Below the pieces are notes generated by a model. That model saw only the letters and a program-made list of their open reading frames with translations. It searched no databases and was not told where the DNA came from. Position numbers and translations under genes: made by a program. From positions 10,007,306-10,071,305 of the forward strand of contig OU696573.1 of NCBI GenBank assembly GCA_916048095.2: a DNA stretch of 64,000 nucleotides, given 5' to 3'. This document shows, piece by piece, positions 46,568 to 57,432 of the stretch (position 1 is its first letter; every line of letters begins with the position of its first letter). The DNA is from Sacculina carcini (taxonomy: Eukaryota > Arthropoda > Thecostraca > Sacculinidae).

Positions 46568-47737
46568 CTACGACTTTGGCATATAGTACTGCGCCGTATA
46601 GCCCAGTCCGAATCCCCGCTGCGTATGCGTGCTGGCACGCGCCTGCTCATACTGGTGCTCCATATCGTCAAACATGCGTCTCTGCCGTTCCACCGTCTCT
46701 GCTGATCCAGTACCGGCCGCTGCCGTCGACTGTTCCACGTTCTTCACTCCCATCAGTCGCAGGAACTTGGCCGTCACCTTGCCATCGTCGTCCTGCTCGA
46801 ACGCGGCCACCGGCTTCCAGGCGGCTGCGCTGGTCGTCTTCGCTGTCGCCTCACCCCCACCATCACCACTACTAGCACCGCTTCTGTCCACCGATGCCTC
46901 ATTGCCGCTGCTCTGCGACTTGTTACCCCACAACAGTTTCTTCTTGCGCTCCTGATCGGCGATCTTGGCCACATTGATGGCCGCCGGGTTGTAGAACTTG
47001 GGAATTTCAGCGCATGCTGCCGCCGAGGCTGCCACATTGCACGACACGGCCGCCGCCGCTGCCGCCGCAGCAGCACTGGCACTGCCCAGCGGCAGAGGCG
47101 GAGGTCGGCTGATGAGCGGCGCCGAATGCCGCTGCTGCTGGTAGGGCAGATGAGACGGTGGCGGTATAAGCGGCGGCTGCTGGTGCGGAGCCAAGTTGGG
47201 TCTGGAGGACAGTGGCTGCTGCACGCCGCTCATTATCTGCTCGTAGGCGGCCGTACAGCCCTGGCGTCTCAGCCGCTCCACACGCTCCATCACCTTGCGC
47301 ATGTCAGGTCCGCTGGGAGGTCGACGAAAAGGCGGCGACGGCGATGAAGTGCGTGCGGTCTGGTCGCTGTCACGCGCCGACGACCGCTCGTGACGTCGCG
47401 AGCCCTCGTGCCGTCGGTCCCGATCGCCTGTACGCCGCTTCTCGTTCTTGTCCTCGTGCCGCCGCCGTCGCCGCTTACGATCGTCAGCCTCGTCGCTGCG
47501 GCGATCATGACGCGGCGAGCGGCGGTGACGACGGTGTCTGTCGTCCGAGTGTCGCGAGTGACGGCGCGGTGGTGAACGACTGCGCCTGTCACCGCCACTG
47601 CGACGACGCTGGCGCCTGTCAGCTGGCAGGGGCCGAGCTGGCTCACTGTCACCGTCGCCTGAGGAAGATTGAGCATCAGGACTGCTAGCGCCGCCACAAC
47701 TACTCATCACCATGTCGACTGGGTCGTAGTTGGCCAT
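46568..47737 (-). CDS. RSRC2: RSRC2, arginine/serine-rich coiled-coil protein 2
   Basis: 389 residues in one exon. The N-terminus is MANYDPVDMVMSS. Residues about 35-130 are an RS/RH/RD-rich tract typical of nuclear-speckle splicing-associated proteins. A Pro/Gln/Ala-rich linker follows, and the last 120 residues hold the conserved block. That block includes KFYNPAAINVAKIADQERKK, KKLLWGNK, TAKFLRLMGVK and MFDDMEHQYEQARASTHTQR, then GFGLGY. Human RSRC2 ends in the same pattern (LDAQYEMARSQTHTQRGMGLGF). The ATG at 47737 is chosen because the 29 codons upstream in frame are Cys/Val-rich translation of CA/TG repeat. Codon use is strongly GC-rich. Vertebrate RSRC2 genes are multi-exonic, so an uninterrupted frame is notable. 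The protein is inferred to act in nuclear RNA processing; its exact role is little known. Confidence 0.9.
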   Translation of the reverse strand: MANYDPVDMVMSSCGGASSPDAQSSSGDGDSEPARPLPADRRQRRRSGGDRRSRSPPRRHSRHSDDRHRRHRRSPRHDRRSDEADDRKRRRRRHEDKNEKRRTGDRDRRHEGSRRHERSSARDSDQTARTSSPSPPFRRPPSGPDMRKVMERVERLRRQGCTAAYEQIMSGVQQPLSSRPNLAPHQQPPLIPPPSHLPYQQQRHSAPLISRPPPLPLGSASAAAAAAAAAVSCNVAASAAACAEIPKFYNPAAINVAKIADQERKKKLLWGNKSQSSGNEASVDRSGASSGDGGGEATAKTTSAAAWKPVAAFEQDDDGKVTAKFLRLMGVKNVEQSTAAAGTGSAETVERQRRMFDDMEHQYEQARASTHTQRGFGLGYTAQYYMPKS

Positions 47738-49392
47738 CGTAGCGCCACGAGCTCGTTCAAACACTCGTTCACAACACAGACACAACACACACTCTCTGCA
47801 AGACACACACACAAACACACACACACGCGTGATGCACAGAGCAAGGTGCTGATGTAATTAGTTATTCGTGGACAAAACATACCAAGTAACCACAAACCGG
47901 TCAGGAACAAATCTCATGAATTCCCGAACGTTTAAATTGGACGCATTCATAGTGCACAGGTGTTCAATATGAGCATTGCATTACATGGGGATATGCGGCA
48001 ATTCAGTGAGAAAACAGCAAGTTAGGAGTGGACATACCGTGGCGCACCGACCGACGAGCCAACGTCGACCAATCAACCTTACCATGCGGCATTAGCGGCG
48101 GCAGTAGAGACAACGTGTTTGCTGAGTGAAGAAACGTGCATCATTCGAGCTGAGACACCGCGGAACAACGCCCACGCCGAACTTGCTCCTCAAATTGTCG
48201 GCAAAACTAGTGGTTTTCCATAGCCAAATAATAACGCCACCAAGACAGATTACTTGTCTCGTTTGCAAAAATGTTCCGCCCCTCTTTTTCTCTGATGCTT
48301 TCTCCTCTCATTCTCGCTTAGCCTCACACTTAACGCTCCTTGCAGTTCGATTGCGTGTTTTGCATGATACAACACATTAGCAGTTGATGAGAGCAAATAT
48401 ACTTCAATAAAGAGATAATCCTATCTTGAGCCAGTATTCTTTAAACTAGTAGTCATCACTATAGCTGGAATATCATACCACAAGCAGTGAAATATCCAAT
48501 TCTGTTCCGACGGTCATCCGGTATCTGGCGATCTGACAGCGTCGATTTCTCGCGGGGAAAACCGGTCCAGAGATAGTGGGCCATCAGCACGAAATGCTCT
48601 CGCATTGCTAGTGGAGGCCATGTTTGCAGCGACTGTGTATATTAGCATGCTGGGTTATTATGTGCTCGCGGTGTATACGAATCAGCCAGGTGGAAAACAA
48701 TACGAGGTGACTTGAAAACAACAAATGAAGTGAACGGGATTTAGAACGTAGAACACAAACGGCAAACAAACTTGAGGCTGAAACTTGAACTTGAGACAGC
48801 CGATCCACCAAAAAATAAACACGTACACTTACGTTATAATCTTTGGTTTTAGAAAAAAGTATTTGCTGTCAGATCCGATTTTTTTATCTTTTGTTTTGGA
48901 TATAGGTTGTTTGTGCACTAAAATGAACCAAGGTTATATTACCAACCACTTACTGTTAGTGAAAATAACAGCTGCGGACCCAGACTGCAGAAACAACAAA
49001 GATGGCTGCCATAAATATCAGACAATGACAAAATCCAGAATTGTATTAGCAAGCTAGCAGTGATGCCAGATGCAATTCATTCATCCTGTGCTTTAAAAAG
49101 TCCCAGTCAAGCAATTAATAAGTTAAGTTAAATAATTTAATATGATCTAGAAATGAAAACAAAAATATCCGTACCTTAATTTTGTTTTGACAATTGGATT
49201 GATTCATTGGAGTCTAGATTACAAACTTGTGCGAAAGCATTACTGATTCCGCTGTACGTTGTCGCCAGCACTTCTCCCAATTCTGATTCGTACAATACTG
49301 ATTTGTCACTGTTTATAGCTCTAACAAATGTAAAATTATTATACACACGTGGCATATAACAACTGTATTGTCACGCACAAACACACACATCA
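47738..49392. other. Intergenic: RSRC2 5' flank and RPL17 3' flank
   Basis: No recognised coding sequence, only short chance frames. Confidence 0.5.
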
Positions 49393-49731
49393 CTAATCGC
49401 TCATCTCGCGCCGCTGTCGCGCCATTTTCTTCTTGGACAACTTCTTTTTGACGGGCTCATCGTCTGCCACGCGCGCCACCACATCCTGCTTCTCGGTGAG
49501 CACCAATTGCACGTGACACGGACTGGCCATGTACGGGTTGATGCGGCCGTGCGCGCGGTACGTGCGACGTCGCATCTTAGTGGCCCGGTTCACCTGCACG
49601 TGGTCGACGATCAGGTGATCAACATCCAGACCCTTGAAGTCTGCGTTGGCCTCGGCGTTGCGGAGCAGCTGCAGTAAGTGCTCACATGACTTCTTCGGCC
49701 AACGACCCTGATTCACGCCGAATGCCTTGGC
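49393..49731 (-). CDS. RPL17: RPL17 terminal exon
   Basis: The acceptor is TG-rich (tgtctgtggtcag|GCC). 112 codons and TAG follow. It carries the uL22 signature [19 protein letters not shown] and the basic C-terminal tail ([14 protein letters not shown]). Confidence 0.96.
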   Translation of the reverse strand, partial: AKAFGVNQGRWPKKSCEHLLQLLRNAEANADFKGLDVDHLIVDHVQVNRATKMRRRTYRAHGRINPYMASPCHVQLVLTEKQDVVARVADDEPVKKKLSKKKMARQRREMSD

Positions 49732-51568
49732 CTGACCACAGACACACACACACACAGCAATAGAAACCTGTAATAAATTACCCAGCGACATCGTTAATCA
49801 ACCTACAACCATGACTTTTTCAAGAGGAAATACGAGAGCTGGAAGGCGGGAGTCGAGAGCCTGTCTGACACATTGATGCCAATACAACTACCGTATTTTC
49901 CGAACTATAAGACACACTTAAAATCCTTATCCGGACTATAAAATCCTTATATTTGCTGAAAAATTGATAAATTCAATTTATCAATTGAATATTACGGAAT
50001 TTATCAGTTTTGATAAATTGATATCAAAACTGATAAATTCCGACACTGAAGACGAGGAATCTGAAGAATTCTTGGAGGAATGAATGCAAAAGTGAGTGTA
50101 GGTTTTGGTGGAACATTGACCGTTATTGTTAATGATTTGAATAGAGTCTGACCTACGCGACTATTTTGTTTCGCTTTATATGCTTTATATATATGAAAAT
50201 AGATCTGTTCACTGACACTGCGCCGTTTAATCCGAAAACTACGGTAGATTTGTGCCCAGGCTAGAACACATGAACACACATACGACGCTCAACAACATGC
50301 GATGACTTCAACAAACACAACTTACTTCACTACTTCGTAGCTTACAAACTATTTCATGATTCCTACATTGACATTTCATTTCTGACTTCTTCATTTGAAT
50401 TTGAGACATATGCACATACATAGAGACACACACACACACACACACAAGCACCTGTGCACAACGGCCCACTCCACCGTTGAATTTCCTGAAGGGCACACAC
50501 TCTCTGTGAGCGATCACGTTCTTCAAGTAGCGCGTGGCTCGACGTAGCGGCATCTTTCTCAGCACGCGGGCCGTCTCATAAGTATTCTACACACACACAC
50601 ACGCACGCATACGCCAGCTGTAAGTCAACACAATGCCGGTTGACGCTAAACGTGTAAGGATTCAAGAACATTATATTGATAACATTTGATTTAATGAATT
50701 TCTTCCAGTCCCTCGCCTCCTGCAAATGCAGCACATTACATTAGAACGCCAAACCTAACCAAACCTAAAATATATGAAAAATATTGAAACGTTATTTTCT
50801 ATAAATTAGCGTTTTTAATGTTCTTGAATCCTTACACATTTAGCCTAGACTCATAGTGGCGACCAGTACTGGACACATGTGACGATTTAGCGCATCACAA
50901 TAGTCTCGATATACGAAAGGAAGATCGACGGAAACAATGGTTGTACGGCAGCAGTGTATGTTGTCAATGTCAGGTTGTAGGTGCGGTGTGTGCGAATATT
51001 TCATTATTAATAGTTATTTTCGTTACTATTGTTCTATTGGATGTGCTTGTTTTCGATTGGCTGGTGTTGCGCGTGCGCGTGTGTGTAGCCAAGCAAAGTT
51101 CAGCGACCTGGTGTTGGTGACAGCGCGTGTGGATAATGATAGACGGGGTACTTGCGATATCCGTTTGTGCGATACCGTGAAGTGGGTAAGAATGGTGAGA
51201 CGTGTGTGAGAATGGTGTAAGACTGTGTGGACTTGTCTTCGTGTGAATTGCGTTACAGCAAATTATAATGTTCTTCCTAATCTACATGATTGTTCAATAT
51301 ATACTAGTGTTTATTGGGCGGAACCACGTGTTTTTGAGTGGACAAGTTGGAAGAGCAAATCAAGAATCTCAAGCACAGTTTGATAAATGATTTTCACGTA
51401 ATATACCACAGTCCCAAAAGTCCAAAGTTGCACCGGATTACACCAAAAAGATAAAACACAAAGTACACTGGTCATAAACATACTCGCCTTGAAATGGCAG
51501 CGGAGGTCATCGATGCGAGCTTTACAGCTCTTCGAAGGGTTGGAAGGTTCACGGGCGTATCGGACCAT
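49393..51568 (-). CDS. RPL17: Ribosomal protein L17 (uL22), three coding exons
   Basis: uL22 lines the exit tunnel of the large ribosomal subunit. Coding exons on the minus strand are 51568-51488 (27 codons), 50586-50452 (45 codons) and 49731-49393 (112 codons plus TAG), all joined in phase 0. They give 184 residues, the length of human RPL17. Hallmarks are [49 protein letters not shown], and [20 protein letters not shown], with a Lys-rich tail. The exon containing ATG begins two bases upstream after ttgcag, so a separate 5'UTR exon should exist farther right. A pyrimidine run near 51815 followed by gtgcgt could be its TOP start and donor, but that is weak. The first coding intron uses a GC donor. 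A pogo-like MITE sits in the last intron. Confidence 0.96.
49891..50244. mobile_element. Pogo/Tigger-like MITE in the RPL17 intron
   Basis: The ends (TA)CCGTATTTTCCGAACTATAA and CCGAAAACTACGG(TA) are imperfect inverted repeats flanked by TA. Inside, on the plus strand, a short frame [15 protein letters not shown] then stop resembles the acidic end of a transposase, so it may be a deletion derivative of a coding element. Confidence 0.6.
50452..50586 (-). CDS. RPL17: RPL17 middle coding exon
   Basis: The acceptor is a (TG)n run then tag|AATACT and the donor is CACAG|gtgctt. The 45 codons ([20 protein letters not shown] onward to GVGRCAQ) continue the frame exactly. Confidence 0.95.
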
Positions 51569-51570
51569 CT
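51488..51570 (-). CDS. RPL17: RPL17 exon with start codon
   Basis: The acceptor is aatttgcag|agATG and the ATG occupies 51568-51566. It encodes [17 protein letters not shown] to DLRCHFK. The donor reads TTCAAG|gcgagt, a GC donor. No GT donor at this place restores the conserved HFK-NT junction. Confidence 0.94.
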
Positions 51571-52229
51571 CTGCAAATTGAATAAACATATGCAACATAA
51601 ATGAAACCGGTTGTATGACTGGTATAAATCCATAAAACAAACGAGGACAAGGAAAGTCTGAAAAACCACGCCTAAAACGCTAAAAGTATGAAAATATGAA
51701 TACAAATAATGTCAGAATACAATACAACTTAAAATATGTTGAAATCTCAAAAGCCGATTAGAGAAATAGAATAACAAAACCGATCACAACGCACCGAACC
51801 ACTACGTTCAAAAGCGGAAGAACAGCAATCGGCGACACGCTGCTGAAGATTAAGATTGAAAGTTCCTGAGTGATTCATATACAGCGCAGTAGATCCCAAA
51901 GTGGCAAATTGTCTTTTTGTTCAAATTGATGTGCTGTGATGGGTGTTAAGCGTTTGGGGAATAATGCGTAAAATAACCATCGGACGAATCAGTAACATTA
52001 GAGCTCAACCTGACTATGTGCAAAAAAATCCATTGCAGTAGTGACGTCCATTACTTCAAGATGCGGAGCTTGCTAATTTCTGCTGTATATGTGATTTAGG
52101 TAATAACACTATGTATCTTGAAGGTATTAAACGTTTGCTTCAAGCTTGTGATTTTAGTCTTTAGCTTAATAAATCTCAAACTCCGAATTTATTTCTATGG
52201 GATTTATGAAGACAAACAGATACTCAGAT

Positions 52230-52690
52230 ACTCACGGAAGATATCCTGGAAGAGGCCTTAATTGGCCTGTGTCTCCAGTACGGCAGCCTGAACACTTGGT
52301 TGACTGCGTGTGGTGTCCATTTGGGCTCTATAACAAAACCTTTGTTCTTGATTTTTCCAAATCCTATCTAGTTTTGCCTAAAATTTCTCCACTGACTCAG
52401 CGTTCACTCTGGCAAACTGTTCCAGTTGTTGATCACACGGCTGGAAAAAGAGCACTTACGCGCATCCAGTCTGGCTCTTGACTTGAAGACTTTCCTTGAA
52501 CTTCCTCGTGTGATTGTGTCTACCCTCATTTCAAAAAGGTCCTCCAAATCATATTTTCCGGTTATAATTTTGAAAGTCTCGATTTGGTCCCCCGAGATCT
52601 CCTGTATGCCAGTGTGGGCAACTCCAGCTGTCTTAGTCTGTCCCCATAAGGCAGGTCTTTCATACAAGGCACCAGCTTTGTTGGTCTCCG
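52230..52690 (-). pseudogene. LINE reverse-transcriptase C-terminal pseudogene
   Basis: On the minus strand the pieces GDQIETFKIITGKYDLEDLF, TRGSSRKVFKSRARLDARK and CSFSSRVINNWNSLPE match LINE ORF2 C-termini. After a frame change, VEKF, a stop, then AKLDRIWKNQEQRF follow. It is broken by at least one frameshift and one stop, between the RPL17 and PIGB genes. Confidence 0.7.
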
Positions 52691-52918
52691 CTGCACGTTC
52701 TTCACAGCCTCTATGTCCTTCACCAGACTGAGTGATGTGTGGTGCGATATGTGTACTGTGCGGTTTTTATCACCAACCTAGTTCATACGGGCACTTGGAT
52801 TATGCGACTAGTTTTACTCCACTGGCTGGATTAATTCACTGAAACACGTGGTTTGCTATGCGGCTCTGCTCACACACGTTTTGATTTGCAGTGCTGCTAG
52901 ATCGTCGACTGTGTGAAG

Positions 52919-53031
52919 ATGCACTTGTCGTTGTTGCTGATGCGTCTGGCATCCGTGGTGTTGGTGCGCGGACAGTTTGTGCCCGACGAGTACTGGCAGA
53001 GTGTCGAAGTGGCGCACGCCATGGTGTTCGG
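52919..53031 (+). CDS. PIGB: PIGB exon 1
   Basis: ATG 52919, with an in-frame stop 21 nt upstream. It encodes MHLSLLLMRLASVVL, a first membrane segment, then RGQFVPDEYWQSVEVAHAMV, the invariant luminal motif of GT22 mannosyltransferases. The donor is TTCGG|gtaatg, phase 2. Confidence 0.93.
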
Positions 53032-54645
53032 GTAATGCACCACCACACCTCCCAAATTGTAACAACATGTATTAAAAGACAGGCGCGCGTGGGACAGCGC
53101 TGCCCCACGCGCGCCTACAGGAACACACCGCCCAAGGAACACGCCCGATATACGCACACGATACACGATACACGCCCATATACGCGCACACACTCACATA
53201 CACATGCAGAGCAAACCAACGCCACCACGACACCTGACACTCGACACTTGCAATCTTGCACACTCCTCGCTGCAATGCAGCACATGCACAAATAATCCAT
53301 TCACACAAGTACGCACCTCTCACACTCTACAATCACTCAACCATACGCATAAACCTTCACTCCCATGTACACATTGTTACGCTATTACAATTGAGCCACA
53401 CGAATTCACGTTTTTTCTTGTTTTTTCTGCAGCTTTCCAACTCTGTTATTGACACCCCAAGCGTGTAAGACAGTCTGTTGGGATTACACGACACCCCCCG
53501 CTGTGCGCCCATCTACAGTAGCAATTCCAGGTAGACTCAGGCGGGGGTACTGGTGGTAATATTGCTTACGTTGTTTCCACATCACTGGACTTGCCTGCAA
53601 TTAATGACAATTACAATAAACACGTTTTCTATAGTCTGGATGACTGGTATTTGAGTTTCTGGCACATTCGGCCACGTGGCTATATATCAAGGTTAAAGGC
53701 CTCAAGTGACAGCTGCTACGCGGGAAGAAGCCGAAGCTTATGAACACACAGGTGTGTCCCGTGCAGCTCGCTGCCACCGCAGAACCGACCCTCTCCTCGC
53801 TATGACGCCACAAGAACGGAAGACGTATTAGAGAGGGCCACCTCCCCAGAATGCATGACATAACACATGACTGATATCTGGTACCGTCATTTACTGCTGG
53901 GTGGACAGGGGCTGTTGGATTATAGAAGTCGCCCAAAGAAATCCTCCTCCGCCGGGTTTCGAACCACTACACCACGGAGTCCAACAATTGATCAGTTTCG
54001 GTTGAATATCAATGTCCAGCATTCAATCATAGTGGAATCGTCACAGTTACATTTTCTGATTGGCAGTACAGGGGGTCCTCGACTTACGACGGAGATCCGT
54101 TCCTACGTCTCCGTTGTAAGTCGAATTTTGACGTAAGTCGGGACACATTACATGTATATACGTAAGCCGTAATGACACCTCTAGTAATGCGAAACACGTG
54201 TTTTTCCAAACAATTTTATTGTACTACTATCTCTGACGGTAATTCCACATCAACTCGCAGTTCAGAAAACAAAATTGCGTCGCACTTACGACTCAATCGA
54301 CATAACTCGAGCAGATTATTTCTAGCGTCGTATCCGCGAAACGTCGCAAGTCGAGACCGTCGTAAAGCGAGGACTCTCTTTATATTCTGTGTTGTTACTG
54401 TTGTTATAAGTTACGGCTACAAGACGTGGGAATGGCGCCGCGGAATCCGCAGCTATTTCTTTCCGTCTGTCATTGCTGCTGTCTACAAGACGCTGCAACT
54501 GTGCGGGCTCGATAACAGACTAGTGTTGGTGAGTTGCGTTGGAGAGTTCATTTTGTGGAATCCATTGAGTTCAATGTGTGTGTGTGTGTGTGCGTGGATG
54601 TCTGTGTGTGTGCTTGGATGTGTGTGTGTGTGTGTGTGTACTTGG

Positions 54646-54704
<59 letters not shown>

Positions 54705-54776
54705 ATTGGATGTGTTTTTATGCTTGTGTTTATGTGTGTTTTGCTTATCTTTGTGTGCATGCATTTGTGTTTATGC

Positions 54777-54814
<38 letters not shown>

Positions 54815-55936
54815 ATGCCTCTTGTGCTTGAGTGTGTGTGTGTGAGCGCTTTTGAGACCCTCTGATGAAAAGTGCGATACAAATGTGATAATGTAACGTG
54901 TGTGTGTGTGTGTGTGTGTGTGGCTATGTGTGTGTGTGTGTGCGCGCGTGTGCAGCGCCCTAGAGACCCTCTAGGTGTAGGGCGCTATATAAATATCTAC
55001 CTAATGTAATGTAATGTAATGTGTGAGTGTGTGTGGGCAGATAGAGTTACCTCGTGTGCTGGTTGCGTTGCTGGTGTGGCTGGGCGACGAGGCGGTGGTG
55101 GCGTGTGTTTCACGCCGTCACGGACGCTCCGTCGGCTCGCTCACCTGTTGGCTGCTGATAGTCGACTGGTCGCGCTTCTATTGCGCTCCTCGCACTCTCA
55201 CCAACACCGTCGAGATGGCGCTAGTGTCGCTAGCAGTCGCCTCGTATTTGGACGGCCCGGCACGACGCCCCTCTCGTGTTGGTTAGTCGAGCGTCGCGTG
55301 GTGATAAGAATTTGGGGCTATCGTATCTTAATACCGTGGGTCGCGACCATGGGTAGTAGATCCTAGAGGGTATGGGGGTAATATAACCCCCGATAAATTG
55401 GCTGGGGGTATGAATATGCAATTATATCCCCCGAGAATTCTGCTGAGTTCAGTTTGTCTGGTATATTATCACTATACTTAGCATAGCAATAATAAGCAAT
55501 ACTCGAAAAATGTTAAAAAAAATAAACATGTGAAAAATTATACTTTACGCAATATACTTTTCATTGAGGTATGTGTGTGGTGTAATTGAATAGGCCGAAA
55601 ATATGTTCTCATGCAATTGACAAACTGAGCGGACTTTGAACACTAATGCATGATGGCTGTCAGCCCCCCGAGCCTCGACACAAATCTACGCCCCTGTGTG
55701 TGACCAATTTATATATTTACTCTCGAGCTAAAGTTGGGTCAACATGCCATTATATTTTGTCACTAAGGGATTGTTTAGAATAATTATTACTTTCATAAAC
55801 ATAACATTTAAAGGTATAATTTTGTATTTGAAACATATAATGTCTAATCTATGAGTCAGTTTTCAATTCCCTTCATGTTGTAGCATGATGTGAGTGATCG
55901 TGTGTGTTTGTGTTTGTGTGTGCTTGTATGTGTGTG

Positions 55937-55993
<57 letters not shown>

Positions 55994-57401
55994 TGTTTGT
56001 GTGTGCTTGTTTATGAGTGTCGTGTGTGTGTTTGTGTGCTTGTGTGTGTGTGCTTGTATGTGTGTGTCGTGTGTGCTTATTTGTGTTTGTCATGTGTTTG
56101 TGTGTGCTTGTGTGTATGTGTTGTGTGCTTGTGTGTCGTGTGTGTGTGTGTGTGTGCTTGTGTGTGTGTGTCGTGTGTGTGTGTGTGCTTGTGTGTGTAC
56201 TTGTTTGTGTATGTCGTGTGTGCTTGTGTGTGTACTTGTTTGTGGATGTTGTGTGTGTGTTGTGTGTTTGTGTGTGTGTCGTGTGTGTGTGCTTGTTTGT
56301 GTGTTTTGTGTGTGTGATTGTGGGTGTTGTGTGTGTGTCGTGTGTTTGTGTGCGTGTGTGTGTCGTGTGTTTTTGTGTGTGTGTCGTGTGTTTGTGTGTG
56401 TGTCGTGTGTGTGTGTGTGCTTGTGTGTGTACTTGTTTGTGTATGTCGTGTGTGCTTGTGTGTGTACTTGTTTGTGTATGTCGTGTGTGTGTGCTTGTTT
56501 GTGTGTGTCGTGTGTGTGTGATTGTGTGTGTGTACTTGTTTGTGTGTGTGTGTGCTTGTGTGCTTGCGTGTGTGTATGCTTGTGTGTGTCGTGTGTGTGT
56601 GTGTGTGTGTGTATTGTGTGCAGATTGGCGTGACATGTGGTACCTGGTTCTGGGAGCCGTGTGCGTGCTGGTACGTGTCACTGGCGTGCTCATTTGGGTG
56701 CCATTGTGGCTACATCACTTCACTTGCCTATCGGCGCCGGTCGGCGGCGGTGCCAACACCCGACGACTGCGAGCCACAATGCTGCTACGATCGACAGTCA
56801 TCGCGTGCGTATTATCCCGTGCTCTAACCGCCTCTTTCTTGTGTGCAGCAGTAGTAGTATACACACACACATCCGCCTCGTAGCCGAGTGGCTAAAACGC
56901 ACGCTTTGTGTACGAGAGGTCCAGGGTTCGATTCCCTGGCGAGGTGAAACAGTTGGGTTCGTTTCTTAATTGGGGATAGCCCAATTGCCGCAAGGCGGGT
57001 TTCGTGTGCGCGCAGTCGTGCAGTTCTCTGTGTGTGTGTGTGGCGGCCGGACCTGCGGTGTATCAGCCGGGGTCTTCAGAGACTTTGCCCTCGCTAAATT
57101 ACACGCCAACATTGGCCTTCTCCGCTGCTGTGTTCAAATGTCTAATTATCTATCTAATAGTAGTAGTACTTTATTGCCACACAACGCTGAACAATAACAA
57201 ACTTAACATAGCAAAATGCCTGTCACACAGTCTGTCAAGCCAGATATATAGCTGGCTTCGTAACAGACACATTACATTAAGACATTTATATAAGACATAT
57301 CATTAAGACACACACTCACACATACACACACACACACATATATTTTCATCAATACACAAACACACACGTATACACAACTACACAATACACAACTTACAAG
57401 A

Positions 57402-57432
<31 letters not shown>

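Noticed and set aside
55300..55700. Further MITE ending CAGGGGCGTAGATTTGTG (minus strand)
   Set aside because: One hAT-like end is visible at about 55695 but the matching left end and a target duplication could not be found.
55863..56693. Long open frames of Thr/His or Val/Cys repeats on both strands
   Set aside because: They are translations of CA/TG microsatellites. The same applies at 14500-15230, 18103-18408, 54483-54865, 58700-59485 and 62119-62592.
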